DNA from: a virus
IMG/VR virus record: IMGVR_UViG_3300036944_000911
Location: 1 to 40,524 of that record
Strand: one strand, 5' to 3'
DNA: 40,524 nucleotides
Positions 28,766-35,233 of the stretch are shown in pieces. The notes beneath the pieces are model-generated. The model was not told where the DNA came from and did not search any database. It saw only the letters and a program-made list of their open reading frames with translations. The first letter of the stretch is position 1. Every line of letters begins with the position of its first letter. The position numbers were made by a program, and so were the translations under genes.

Positions 28766-29287
28766 ATGTCGCCAGATTCAACCATTTGGGAAGCAGTTGG
28801 AGCATTAGCAAACGCCGCAGCGGCTATTTTTATAGCCCCTGCGGCGCATTCTATTGTTAATGGGCACCGCCCCGTTGTGGAAAGCGTGGAGCACGGCGTA
28901 AGCGTTACGCTGTTTAACCCCAATAGCCATCCGGTAATAATTTTTGGGGCCATTGCCACGACTGGGCTGTTAGTTGGGTCTCTTGGTCATGGCACGGGTG
29001 AAATTGACGTTTGTGGCGACTTAAGCAGCCATTGGGAGCACAGGCGCCTCTGTGTCATTAAACCTCACGAGAGTGAAGCAATTAGCGTGCACGCCTTAAA
29101 AGACCCCAGACATGCTATGGCTGTGCGCACCAACGTCGCAGTCTGGAGAATAAAACCGATAACAAAGACTCACTTTTGCATTGTTTTCTACCAGCAAGAG
29201 GCGTGGTGGCGTAATTTGCTTCCCCTACTCTCTCGCAGAATGCGCCTGTATCTTCGAAAGGCTTACGCCGAATCAGCGCAAGACTAG
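28766..29287 (+). CDS. Accessory gene next to repressors, N-terminal hydrophobic segment (173 aa)
   Basis: ATG at 28766 with GGGAGGTG upstream (MSPDSTIWEAVGALANAAAA). Residues 10-32 are hydrophobic enough for a membrane anchor ('ALANAAAAIFIAPAAHSIV'). The rest is beta-rich ('HGVSVTLFNPNSHPVIIFGA') and ends in a basic aromatic tail ('WWRNLLPLLSRRMRLYLRKA'). The position after cI is a common place for lysogenic-conversion or superinfection-exclusion genes. Its last 173 bases lie opposite the end of the gene at 29115-29540. No family recognised. Confidence 0.6.
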   Translation: MSPDSTIWEAVGALANAAAAIFIAPAAHSIVNGHRPVVESVEHGVSVTLFNPNSHPVIIFGAIATTGLLVGSLGHGTGEIDVCGDLSSHWEHRRLCVIKPHESEAISVHALKDPRHAMAVRTNVAVWRIKPITKTHFCIVFYQQEAWWRNLLPLLSRRMRLYLRKAYAESAQD

Positions 29288-29540
29288 GGATAGTAAAAAG
29301 CCCTACGTCAAAACATGGCCTCCACGGGGCGTCTTTATCCACCCCGAACACGTGGTATCCGACAAATTCTTCAAACGGCATCTCCGGCTGATGCCCAAGC
29401 CTGCATAAAGTCACATATGCCAAGGTATTATAGCGCGTAAACGCCACCCTCCGCTGTGGTCGGTCGAGCATTTTTCTGTCAGAGACGTTGATTAGCGGAC
29501 TACAATCGAACTCCATAATCTTCATTTCTGGTCTAAACAT
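29115..29540 (-). CDS. Antisense accessory gene (141 aa), tail-to-tail overlap
   Basis: ATG at 29540 chosen for GAGGGAG upstream; the frame stays open to 29627. Starts MFRPEMKIMEFDCSPLINVS, then 'RRVAFTRYNTLAYVTLCRLG' and 'MPFEEFVGYHVFGVDKDAPW'. The N-terminal 85 residues look like a genuine folded protein. The last 57 lie opposite the end of the 173-aa gene and have weaker composition. It is transcribed against the repressor operon, like a moron. Function unknown. Confidence 0.45.
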   Translation of the reverse strand: MFRPEMKIMEFDCSPLINVSDRKMLDRPQRRVAFTRYNTLAYVTLCRLGHQPEMPFEEFVGYHVFGVDKDAPWRPCFDVGLFTIPSLALIRRKPFEDTGAFCERVGEANYATTPLAGRKQCKSESLLSVLFSRLRRWCAQP

Positions 29541-29560
29541 ATTTTTTCTCGCTCCCTCTT

Positions 29561-29587
29561 GCCGCTTTTCAGCGGCTTTTTTATTTT
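29561..29587 (+). terminator. Rho-independent terminator of the repressor/accessory transcript
   Basis: GCCGC-TTTTCA-GCGGC followed by TTTTTTATTTTTT on the plus strand. It would end transcription coming from the tandem repressor genes before the second early operon starts. Confidence 0.75.
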
Positions 29588-29589
29588 TT

Positions 29590-29653
29590 ACACAAAATAT
29601 ATCTTTTAAGCAATTTTTAGCTTGCACAAAATATAGCTTGCAGGCAATATTTA
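29590..29653. promoter_or_regulatory. Tandem 34-bp-period repeats, putative second operator/early promoter
   Basis: ACACAAAATATATCTT... (29590) and GCACAAAATATAGCTT... (29624) match at 24 of 30 positions with a 34-base step. Similar bases occur between the Cro and CI genes. Possible weak promoter elements TTGCAC (29622-29627), 17 bases, CAATAT (29645-29650) overlap the second repeat, as expected of an OL/PL region. Confidence 0.5.
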
Positions 29654-29993
29654 CTCACGAACGGCGCGAAAGACCGAAACGGCGCGGCGCAGCCCGCTAC
29701 AGGTCGGAACCGCCGGGAGTTACCGCCAACAAGTACCGAGCACGGAAAGCCAGCCCTAGAGGCGGCGTACGACGGCAGGGAACGGCGCAGAACGGCAGAG
29801 GACAGACAGAGTACGGTTCCCGCCCTGCGGAGCGGCAGCGATTAGTAGGGCGCTGCCGCTGGCAACCCACGGCAAGGGCGGCTGCGGATCAGCACCGGAC
29901 ACCCCGCAAACACGGGTTTTCTGATGATTAAGTGCCTCACAAGGGGCTGTCCGGATACCGCAGGGCGGGAACAGCAACAGCGAGGAGCCTTCA
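29654..29993 (+). ncRNA. GC-rich, structured untranslated leader of the recombination operon
   Basis: 340 bases without a convincing gene: open frames give Arg-rich low-complexity products and lack ribosome sites. AACGGCGC recurs. A perfect 10-bp stem AGCGGCAGCG / CGCTGCCGCT (29831-29860) surrounds a 10-base loop, and CCCG-CAAACA-CGGG followed by TTTT (about 29903-29920) looks like a weak terminator. It could be a leader with antitermination signals, a small RNA or an origin-like segment. Confidence 0.4.
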
Positions 29994-30152
29994 ATGTGGA
30001 TCGTCACAGCACGAAAAAACGGCCAGATAGCGGCCCTGTCCAGCGGCGACGTGCAGCAGGCCCTCAGACACCTGTGGGGTCTGGCACAGCAGGGATGCAA
30101 CGTAAAACTACGGAGGGAACCGGCATGTGGCACGCACTCAAACGCGAACTGA
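29994..30152 (+). CDS. Small early protein (52 aa)
   Basis: GAGGAG precedes the ATG. Sequence MWIVTARKNGQIAALSSGDV, then 'QQALRHLWGLAQQGCNVKLR'. A compact beta-alpha pattern, first gene of the rightward early operon, overlapping the next start by 28 bases. Unknown function. Confidence 0.6.
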   Translation: MWIVTARKNGQIAALSSGDVQQALRHLWGLAQQGCNVKLRREPACGTHSNAN

Positions 30153-30235
30153 CGGCGATCGTATGCGGCCTGTTAGGCGTGGCGGTTCTGGCCTTCCTGC
30201 TCGGCCTCGCAGACTACATGGAGCGGACACTATGA
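30125..30235 (+). CDS. Single-pass membrane mini-protein (36 aa)
   Basis: The ATG at 30125 follows GGAGGG at seven bases. Sequence MWHALKRELTAIVCGLLGVA then 'VLAFLLGLADYMERTL': a short basic N-terminus and one TM helix (about residues 9-29). The end overlaps the next ATG (ATGA). An early phage membrane peptide of unknown function. Confidence 0.6.
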   Translation: MWHALKRELTAIVCGLLGVAVLAFLLGLADYMERTL

Positions 30236-30474
30236 GCGGATACGCAGCAATCATTTTTGACGAAGACGAGTGCACCCCCTCAAGCGTCTGGTACGGCACC
30301 GAGGATGATGTGTGCGCATGGGTTGAAGAAGCGTGCGCAGCAGGGAAGAGTGCTTTTGTGGCGCGCATTACGGACGAACGGCGGCCTCAGATTTCACAGC
30401 AGGAAGCTGATGCGCAAGCGTGGCGCCTGCAGTGCCTGACAGACACGCTGATGGGCGCCCGGACGAGGCACTAG
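30232..30474 (+). CDS. Small early protein (80 aa)
   Basis: Starts MSGYAAIIFDEDECTPSSVW and overlaps the membrane peptide stop. Acidic, with 'DDVCAWVEEACAAGKSAFVA' and a C-terminal helix 'EADAQAWRLQCLTDTLMGAR'. Probably a small alpha/beta protein; no family recognised. Confidence 0.6.
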   Translation: MSGYAAIIFDEDECTPSSVWYGTEDDVCAWVEEACAAGKSAFVARITDERRPQISQQEADAQAWRLQCLTDTLMGARTRH

Positions 30475-30476
30475 CC

Positions 30477-30575
30477 ATGCCGACAGAAGCCTACCCCTGC
30501 GACGACTACGAGGAATGGACCAGCCACGAAGCGTGGCGGCAGGCCCTTGAACACAACGACATAACGGAATTTTAG
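30477..30575 (+). CDS. Very small acidic protein (32 aa)
   Basis: ATG at 30477, two bases after the previous stop, ending TAG at 30575, nine bases before the Sak4 start and inside its ribosome-site spacer. Sequence MPTEAYPCDDYEEWTSHEAW then 'RQALEHNDITEF'. Natural composition and tight packing support it. Confidence 0.5.
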   Translation: MPTEAYPCDDYEEWTSHEAWRQALEHNDITEF

Positions 30576-30583
30576 GAGGCAAC

Positions 30584-31486
30584 ATGTTTAAGCGGGCGGA
30601 ACGGAAAAAAGCAAAGCTGCGGCTGGCGCTGTGCGCGCCCAGCGGGGCGGGAAAAACATACTCCGCCCTGCTCATTGCTCAGGGACTCGGCGGCTCCATC
30701 GCCATGATCGATACAGAACGCGGCAGCGGAGAACTGTACTCGCACCTGTGCGCATACGACGCCTGTCAGGTTGAACCGCCGTACACGCCGCAAAAATATA
30801 TCGAGGCGATCCGGTTCGCAGAGCGTGCAGGCTACACCACCATCATCATAGACAGCCTGACCCACGCATGGGCCGGTCAAGGCGGGCTGCTGGAAGAAGT
30901 GGATAAACGCAAGGGGCGCGGCAACGATTTTACGGCATGGCGCGATATCACCCCGCAGCACAACGCGCTTGTTGACGCCATGCTGCAAAGCTCCTGCCAC
31001 ATCATCGGCACCATGCGCACAAAAACAGCCTACGACATGGTCAAGGACGACCGCACCGGCAAGGTGAAACCCGTCAAGGTCGGCCTCGCCCCCGTCCAGC
31101 GCGACGGCCTTGAATACGAATTTACTGTCGTCATGGACATCGACACAGAGCGCCACATGGCAACGGCCAGCAAGGACCGCACCAGCCTGTTCGACGGAAA
31201 AGTTTTTGTCCCCACGGTGGACACAGGCCGCGCCCTGCTCGAATGGCTGGAAGGTGGCAAGCCCGCGCCGGAACAGAAACAGGTGGACATGCACGAGGTG
31301 GAGACGGCTTTTTTCAGCGCAACCACAGAATCCGACCTCAATCAGGCGGCAACCACTCTCGGTGTGGGTAAAGGGCATCCCCAACGCGCAGCGGTAGAAG
31401 CCGCTTACAGGCAGCGCCTTGCAGAAATCCACGGCGCACAACAGGCGGCTGCAAACGGCGCCGCACAGGAGCATGCACATGCTTAA
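30584..31486 (+). CDS. Sak4-like RecA-fold ATPase (phage recombinase), 300 aa
   Basis: AGGAGG precedes the ATG. Walker A 'APSGAGKT' (residues 18-25), 'MIDTERGSGELYS' (41-53), Walker B 'TTIIIDSLTHAWAG' (85-98). Later 'IIGTMRTKTAYDMVKDD' and a 'GLEYEFTVVMDID' strand complete the core. The C-terminal 60 residues form a helical tail. Sak4 proteins are RecA-like ATPases that stimulate single-strand annealing during phage recombination, often working with an SSB; the phage ssb is in the other early operon. The end overlaps the DUF1351 gene by eight bases. Confidence 0.85.
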   Translation: MFKRAERKKAKLRLALCAPSGAGKTYSALLIAQGLGGSIAMIDTERGSGELYSHLCAYDACQVEPPYTPQKYIEAIRFAERAGYTTIIIDSLTHAWAGQGGLLEEVDKRKGRGNDFTAWRDITPQHNALVDAMLQSSCHIIGTMRTKTAYDMVKDDRTGKVKPVKVGLAPVQRDGLEYEFTVVMDIDTERHMATASKDRTSLFDGKVFVPTVDTGRALLEWLEGGKPAPEQKQVDMHEVETAFFSATTESDLNQAATTLGVGKGHPQRAAVEAAYRQRLAEIHGAQQAAANGAAQEHAHA

Positions 31487-32420
31487 CGAACAACTGAAAA
31501 TCAACGAATCCCTGCCGCAGATCAGCTTCGACTACGAAGGGCTGAAAGCATGGGCCATCAGTATCACAGAACAGTTCAAGGGACTGGTGGTAACGGAAGC
31601 CGACATTGCCGCCATCAAGTCAGAAATGGCCGGGCTGAACAAGGCAAAAGACATGGTCGAAGCGGCACGCAAAGAGGCCGTCAAGCGCGTATCGGCGCCC
31701 ATCAAGGAGTTCGAAGCGCAGGTCAAAGACGTTGTTGCCATCATCATAGAGGCCCGCGCCGCACTCGCCGAACAGGTCAAGCGGTTCGAGGACCAGCAGC
31801 GCGAAGACAAGCGCGTGGCCGTTCAGTTCCAGATTGACGCCCTTAAAGACGAGCACGGCGTCAGCATCGACATACCCGTTCAGGACTCATGGCTCAACAA
31901 AACGAAGAAGCTCGGCGATGTCAAATCAGCTGTCGAGGCGATTATCCTGCAGCACATCAAAGCAGAGCGCGAACGCGAAGAGCTGCAACGCGCCAGACAG
32001 GAGCGCGTGTACGCCATCGAGCAGCGCGTGCTGAGTAAAAACGAAAGCTGCGGTCTCAACGTGTCTATTTCGGCCTTTCAGATATTCATGGACAGCGACA
32101 CCCCGCTGGAGGAGGTCTACCGGCAGATTGACCACTATTTTTACGAGGCGCATCAGCACGCCGAGGCCGAAAAACTCCGCGCAGCAGAACGCCAGCGCAG
32201 GGCAGAAGAAGCAGCGGCAGCGCGTCAACAGACCGCACCGCAGCAAACCACGGCACAGCGGCAAGCGACTGTGCAACCGCAGCGCCGCGAACTGCGCACC
32301 CTGTCCATAATGATGGAATACGACGCCGTAAACGAGGCAGCAGTCAGCGCCAGCATTGACGCCCTGCTCTCTCTGGCAACCCGCCAGCGGGTAACCCGCA
32401 GCCACCAACAGGCAGCCTAA
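31479..32420 (+). CDS. DUF1351 recombination-associated protein (313 aa)
   Basis: Start at 31479 (MLNEQLKINESLPQISFDYE) with AGGAG seven bases upstream. Long coiled coil: 'AIKSEMAGLNKAKDMVEAAR', 'KRVSAPIKEFEAQVKDVVAI', 'LAEQVKRFEDQQREDKRVAV'. A Gln/Ala-rich linker ('RQQTAPQQTTAQRQATVQPQ') and a short C-terminal domain follow. The DUF1351 pattern is usual beside phage recombinases. The function is not known; a scaffold or nuclease-modulating role is speculation. Confidence 0.8.
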   Translation: MLNEQLKINESLPQISFDYEGLKAWAISITEQFKGLVVTEADIAAIKSEMAGLNKAKDMVEAARKEAVKRVSAPIKEFEAQVKDVVAIIIEARAALAEQVKRFEDQQREDKRVAVQFQIDALKDEHGVSIDIPVQDSWLNKTKKLGDVKSAVEAIILQHIKAEREREELQRARQERVYAIEQRVLSKNESCGLNVSISAFQIFMDSDTPLEEVYRQIDHYFYEAHQHAEAEKLRAAERQRRAEEAAAARQQTAPQQTTAQRQATVQPQRRELRTLSIMMEYDAVNEAAVSASIDALLSLATRQRVTRSHQQAA

Positions 32421-32432
32421 CCGGAGGATACC

Positions 32433-32621
32433 ATGAGCGACGAACGCACACAGACCATCGAGCTGATCGACCAGATCAACGCCAAGCAGACAGCGCTTCA
32501 GGCAGAACTCGCAGACGTTGCACGCAAACACAACAAGTCGGCAGCACGCCGGGCACGCAAAATCACGCTGGAACTGGACGCCCTGCACAAGCGGTTCCGC
32601 AAGGTCTCAACCCACATTTAA
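32433..32621 (+). CDS. Small basic coiled-coil protein (62 aa)
   Basis: CGGAGGA precedes the ATG. MSDERTQTIELIDQINAKQT then 'ARKHNKSAARRARKITLELD' and 'ALHKRFRKVSTHI'. It has an acidic N-terminal helix and a Lys/Arg-rich C-terminal helix that could bind nucleic acid. Small histone-like proteins occur beside phage recombinases. No family named. Confidence 0.65.
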   Translation: MSDERTQTIELIDQINAKQTALQAELADVARKHNKSAARRARKITLELDALHKRFRKVSTHI

Positions 32622-32625
32622 GGCC

Positions 32626-32898
32626 ATGACTACCGCCCTCACCATACAAGAGCTGCGCGAGGCCGTGGAGGCGGCCTCCGCACCACCAAAAGTTCCTAAC
32701 CGTGAAGGAATATCTGCTGGCGACCGCTACCACATAAGAGTGAAGGCCAGCGGCGAGATGCAGTACGAACCGGTGCTGGTGGTACGAGCCCCTTACCTCG
32801 CCCCGTTCGGCCAGGGCCGTCAGGCATGGTATGTCGATGTATCCGGCTGGAACTACAGAGGGCCGGTGTTGGTGACAAAACTTATCGAGGTGAAGTGA
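32626..32898 (+). CDS. Small beta-rich protein (90 aa)
   Basis: MTTALTIQELREAVEAASAP, then 'GDRYHIRVKASGEMQYEPVL', 'QAWYVDVSGWNYRGPVLVTK'. A strand-rich small domain. The stop overlaps the next ATG (TGATG), suggesting coupling. Not recognised. Confidence 0.6.
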   Translation: MTTALTIQELREAVEAASAPPKVPNREGISAGDRYHIRVKASGEMQYEPVLVVRAPYLAPFGQGRQAWYVDVSGWNYRGPVLVTKLIEVK

Positions 32899-33569
32899 TG
32901 GAACGTCCGATTTTATTCAGTGGCCCCATGGTTCAGGCAATACTGGAAGGCAGGAAGACGCAGACACGGCGGGTCGTTAAGCCTGTCGACAGGCTCGGAG
33001 ACATCAAGTCCATAACCCATGCCGACTACCATAGCGTGTTTGGCGGTGATGCGTGGATCGCGGCAAACGGGACAACGCCCCCCTATTTAAGCACCCGCAT
33101 CGAATGCCCCTACGGCAAAAAAGGCGACCGCCTGTGGGTTCGGGAGACGTGGAGGTTATTCGACGCAATAAAAGAGTGTGAATGCTTAGAAACTCCCTGT
33201 GGATGCCCAAAAACTGGCACACCATTGTACAAAGCATCACATGACGATGGGGAAAGTAAATGGAAACCATCCATCCACATGCCCCGCGCCATATCGCGCA
33301 TTTTGCTTGAAATTACCGACATCCGCGCTGAACGCCTGCAGGACATCAGCGAGGATGACGCAGTGGCGGAGGGCGCTATCTTAGACTGCTCGCGAGACAG
33401 CGAACGATGCGCCCTCGAATACTGTAAAAACGAGGTATCGTGCCCCCACATAACTCGTATCGGAGGGTTCCGTCAACGCTGGGACTCCATCAACGCCAAG
33501 CGCGGCTACGGATGGGCAAAAAACCCTTGGGTATGGGTCGTCGAATTTAAACTCATTACACAGTCATAA
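32898..33569 (+). CDS. ASCH-like protein of phage early regions (223 aa)
   Basis: Begins 'MERPILFSGPMVQAILEGRK' then 'TQTRRVVKP', the opening of PUA/ASCH-related phage proteins. It continues 'YGKKGDRLWVRETWRLFDAI', 'SIHMPRAISRILLEITDIRA', 'WAKNPWVWVVEFKLI'. Six cysteines cluster near residues 95-105 and 170-190 ('CECLETPCGC', 'CKNEVSCPH'), which may hold a metal. Such proteins are frequent in phages, and RNA or modified-base binding is suspected for the fold. Activity unknown. Confidence 0.7.
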   Translation: MERPILFSGPMVQAILEGRKTQTRRVVKPVDRLGDIKSITHADYHSVFGGDAWIAANGTTPPYLSTRIECPYGKKGDRLWVRETWRLFDAIKECECLETPCGCPKTGTPLYKASHDDGESKWKPSIHMPRAISRILLEITDIRAERLQDISEDDAVAEGAILDCSRDSERCALEYCKNEVSCPHITRIGGFRQRWDSINAKRGYGWAKNPWVWVVEFKLITQS

Positions 33570-33847
33570 CCCCCATCACCAGCCGCGACAGGAGGTGATC
33601 TCGGAACATAGTCGCGGTTGGCAACGGAGCAGTTACGCAATTGGCTGCTTCGCGAGGGAACCTGAACAGCGACCGGCTCCGTGTCGGGTGCGGTGATCTT
33701 AGTCTAGCCGCACTGCCAGGACAACGGGCCACGTAACGCGCACGGCGCCTCCTTGCCTCATCGGTGCAGAGGTCGAAGCGCGTAAAGCACCAACGGACGT
33801 GGGGGCGGGGTTGCAGCCCCGCCCCATGTCGGAAACTGGAGGGAGAT
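33570..33847 (+). other. 278-base gap with a GC hairpin, no convincing gene
   Basis: Open frames here are short or lack starts: one GTG frame after GGAGG (from 33594) gives only 33 residues. A perfect 9-bp hairpin GGGGCGGGG-TTGCAG-CCCCGCCCC (33802-33825) lies 22 bases before the ATG of the next gene. No U-tract. It may be an RNA processing or stability element. Confidence 0.5.
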
Positions 33848-34183
33848 ATGAGCGAAGTAAAATTTACCAAGGGGCCGTGGAAGAAAGAAGGTCATGCTGT
33901 TTATGGCCCCAAGCACGCATTGTCTAAACATAAAAACGGTCGCGTGCTCGTGTGCGAAGTCGTTCGCGGGTCACACCGTGCAGACCCCGTGCTGGATGGC
34001 GGCGCAGACCGCTTCGGGTTCGATTCCGAGGCAGACGCCCACCTCATCGCCGCCGCGCCGGACCTGTACGCCGCGCTTGAAGCGATGTGCAGGAACGCAC
34101 TTGAAATCGGATATTGCCACATGGCGGAATGCAATGAATGCAAAACAATGGCAGCCCTCCGCAAGGCGCGGGGCGAGGAGTAA
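33848..34183 (+). CDS. Common phage hypothetical protein (111 aa)
   Basis: GGAGGGAG precedes the ATG. 'MSEVKFTKGPWKKEGHAVYG', 'GFDSEADAHLIAAAPDLYAA', 'LEAMCRNALEIGYCHMAECN'. The 'FTKGPWxxxxxxVYG ... ADAHLIAAAPDLYAAL' pattern is shared by many temperate-phage proteins with no assigned function. This copy has a C-terminal Cys/His cluster (C-x4-HMAEC-x2-C) that may bind zinc. Confidence 0.75.
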   Translation: MSEVKFTKGPWKKEGHAVYGPKHALSKHKNGRVLVCEVVRGSHRADPVLDGGADRFGFDSEADAHLIAAAPDLYAALEAMCRNALEIGYCHMAECNECKTMAALRKARGEE

Positions 34184-34185
34184 AC

Positions 34186-34356
34186 ATGCTGACAGTCAAC
34201 AGGCCCCTGAAAACCTACTGCCAGCACGAACAGGAAAAGAAGACTCTGCCCATGCGCATGTGCTTTGCAGCCGGCTGCCCGATTCGATGCGCCGTGTACT
34301 GCGAGCGGCGCGGGTATGACAGGTATGGCAGGCCGGTGCGTGGTGAGGTGAATTGA
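34186..34356 (+). CDS. Small Cys-containing protein (56 aa)
   Basis: GAGGAG then ATG at 34186, two bases after the previous stop. MLTVNRPLKTYCQHEQEKKT, 'MRMCFAAGCPIRCAVYCERR', 'YDRYGRPVRGEVN'. Four Cys in 'C-x4-C-x3-C-x3-C' suggest a small metal site. Unknown role. Confidence 0.6.
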   Translation: MLTVNRPLKTYCQHEQEKKTLPMRMCFAAGCPIRCAVYCERRGYDRYGRPVRGEVN

Positions 34357-34445
34357 AGACGCTGCCCAGCGGCAATGTCTCTATCGAGGCCCGCGCGGTG
34401 CCCGCGTAGCAAAAACCGCGCAAAACAAGCAGGAGGAAGACAGCA

Positions 34446-34892
34446 ATGCCAACAGTAACATGCCAATATTGCGGCAGCGAGTTCGAGGCGCCGCAGTCCA
34501 GAATCGACATCGGTCGCGCCAAGTTTTGCAGTCGTCAATGCGCCAACGCGGCGCGTGTCAAAAAACCTCAGACAGGCACGTGCGCGTGGTGCGGAGTCGC
34601 GTTTACGGCGTCACACCCGAACCAGCGTTTTTGTTCACAGTCGTGCGGCGCAAAAAATCAGGCGCTCAGCGCCCAGCGCATATGCAGGTACTGTGGCGAA
34701 AAGTTCAAGGCCACATCCCCGAAACAGCGATTCTGCGGCCCCCTGTGCCGGTCGCGTTCGCTGTCTGCCGACAGAAAAAAGTTTCTCGCCACACAACAGC
34801 AGAAGGAAAACTGCTACGGCATGAGCTTTGACCCGTGGGCGGTCAAGGCGACTCACGGCGGGGTGTCAACAAGCGAATGCCCGTTCTGGTAG
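34446..34892 (+). CDS. Triple zinc-finger protein (148 aa)
   Basis: AGGAGGAAG precedes the ATG. Three similar CxxC...CxxxC units: 'CQYCGSEFE...FCSRQC', 'CAWCGVAFT...RFCSQSC' and 'CRYCGEKFK...RFCGPLC' (residues about 6-38, 46-70, 81-105). Each resembles the treble-clef fingers attached to phage and homing-endonuclease DNA-binding proteins. A C-terminal tail ('MSFDPWAVKATHGGVSTSEC') follows. It probably binds nucleic acid. It lies two genes before the integrase. Confidence 0.7.
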   Translation: MPTVTCQYCGSEFEAPQSRIDIGRAKFCSRQCANAARVKKPQTGTCAWCGVAFTASHPNQRFCSQSCGAKNQALSAQRICRYCGEKFKATSPKQRFCGPLCRSRSLSADRKKFLATQQQKENCYGMSFDPWAVKATHGGVSTSECPFW

Positions 34893-34901
34893 GTGGATAA
34901 G

Positions 34902-35192
34902 ATGCAGCTACTGAATAAAAGCCAGATTGCGGATGCGCTCAGCTCGACGCCCAGCGTCGCTGCCGCAATCCTCGCCGAAAAGGGTGTCCACCCGATCGAC
35001 TTCGGACTAGGCCGATCCCGTGGAAAACGGTGGCTGAAATCGGCTGTGGATGCAGCGATTCAGCAACTCCACTCCGAGGCCAACCCAAAGCCCAGAGAAC
35101 GCAAACCACGACCGCAACCCCCGGTTGTCTCTCTCGCCACGATGTCTGCAGCAGACGTTTACGCATTGACCAGACAACACCCCACGCAGTAA
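34902..35192 (+). CDS. Putative excisionase-like DNA-binding protein (96 aa)
   Basis: Start ATG at 34902 after AGGTGG (an alternative GTG at 34893). 'MQLLNKSQIADALSSTPSVA' then 'FGLGRSRGKRWLKSAVDAAI' has the layout of a small MerR/excisionase-type winged helix (LLNKSQIADAL helix, wing with GRSRGKRW). A basic Pro-rich tail follows. Position directly before int supports a recombination directionality factor, but xis proteins are too diverse for a firm call. Confidence 0.5.
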   Translation: MQLLNKSQIADALSSTPSVAAAILAEKGVHPIDFGLGRSRGKRWLKSAVDAAIQQLHSEANPKPRERKPRPQPPVVSLATMSAADVYALTRQHPTQ

Positions 35193-35196
35193 CAAC

Positions 35197-35217
35197 GTGC
35201 CAAGGCACATTTGGCAC
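35197..35217. promoter_or_regulatory. Inverted repeat upstream of integrase, resembles its arm-type sites
   Basis: GTGCCAA and TTGGCAC flank seven bases (perfect 7-bp arms). The element contains the reverse complement of ATGTGCCAA, the motif repeated around attP. The integrase or excisionase might bind here and regulate int (start 35234). Confidence 0.45.
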
Positions 35218-35233
35218 GAAAGGAGATGACCGC

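Noticed and set aside
29488-29931. Plus-strand frame of 147 codons over the putative leader
   Set aside because: It crosses a rho-independent terminator and the operator repeats, has no ribosome site, and the second half is Arg-rich low complexity.
34353-34409. 18-codon TTG frame (MKTLPSGNVSIEARAVPA) after the 56-aa gene
   Set aside because: It is coupled by overlap and has a weak ribosome site, but is too short to support without conservation evidence.
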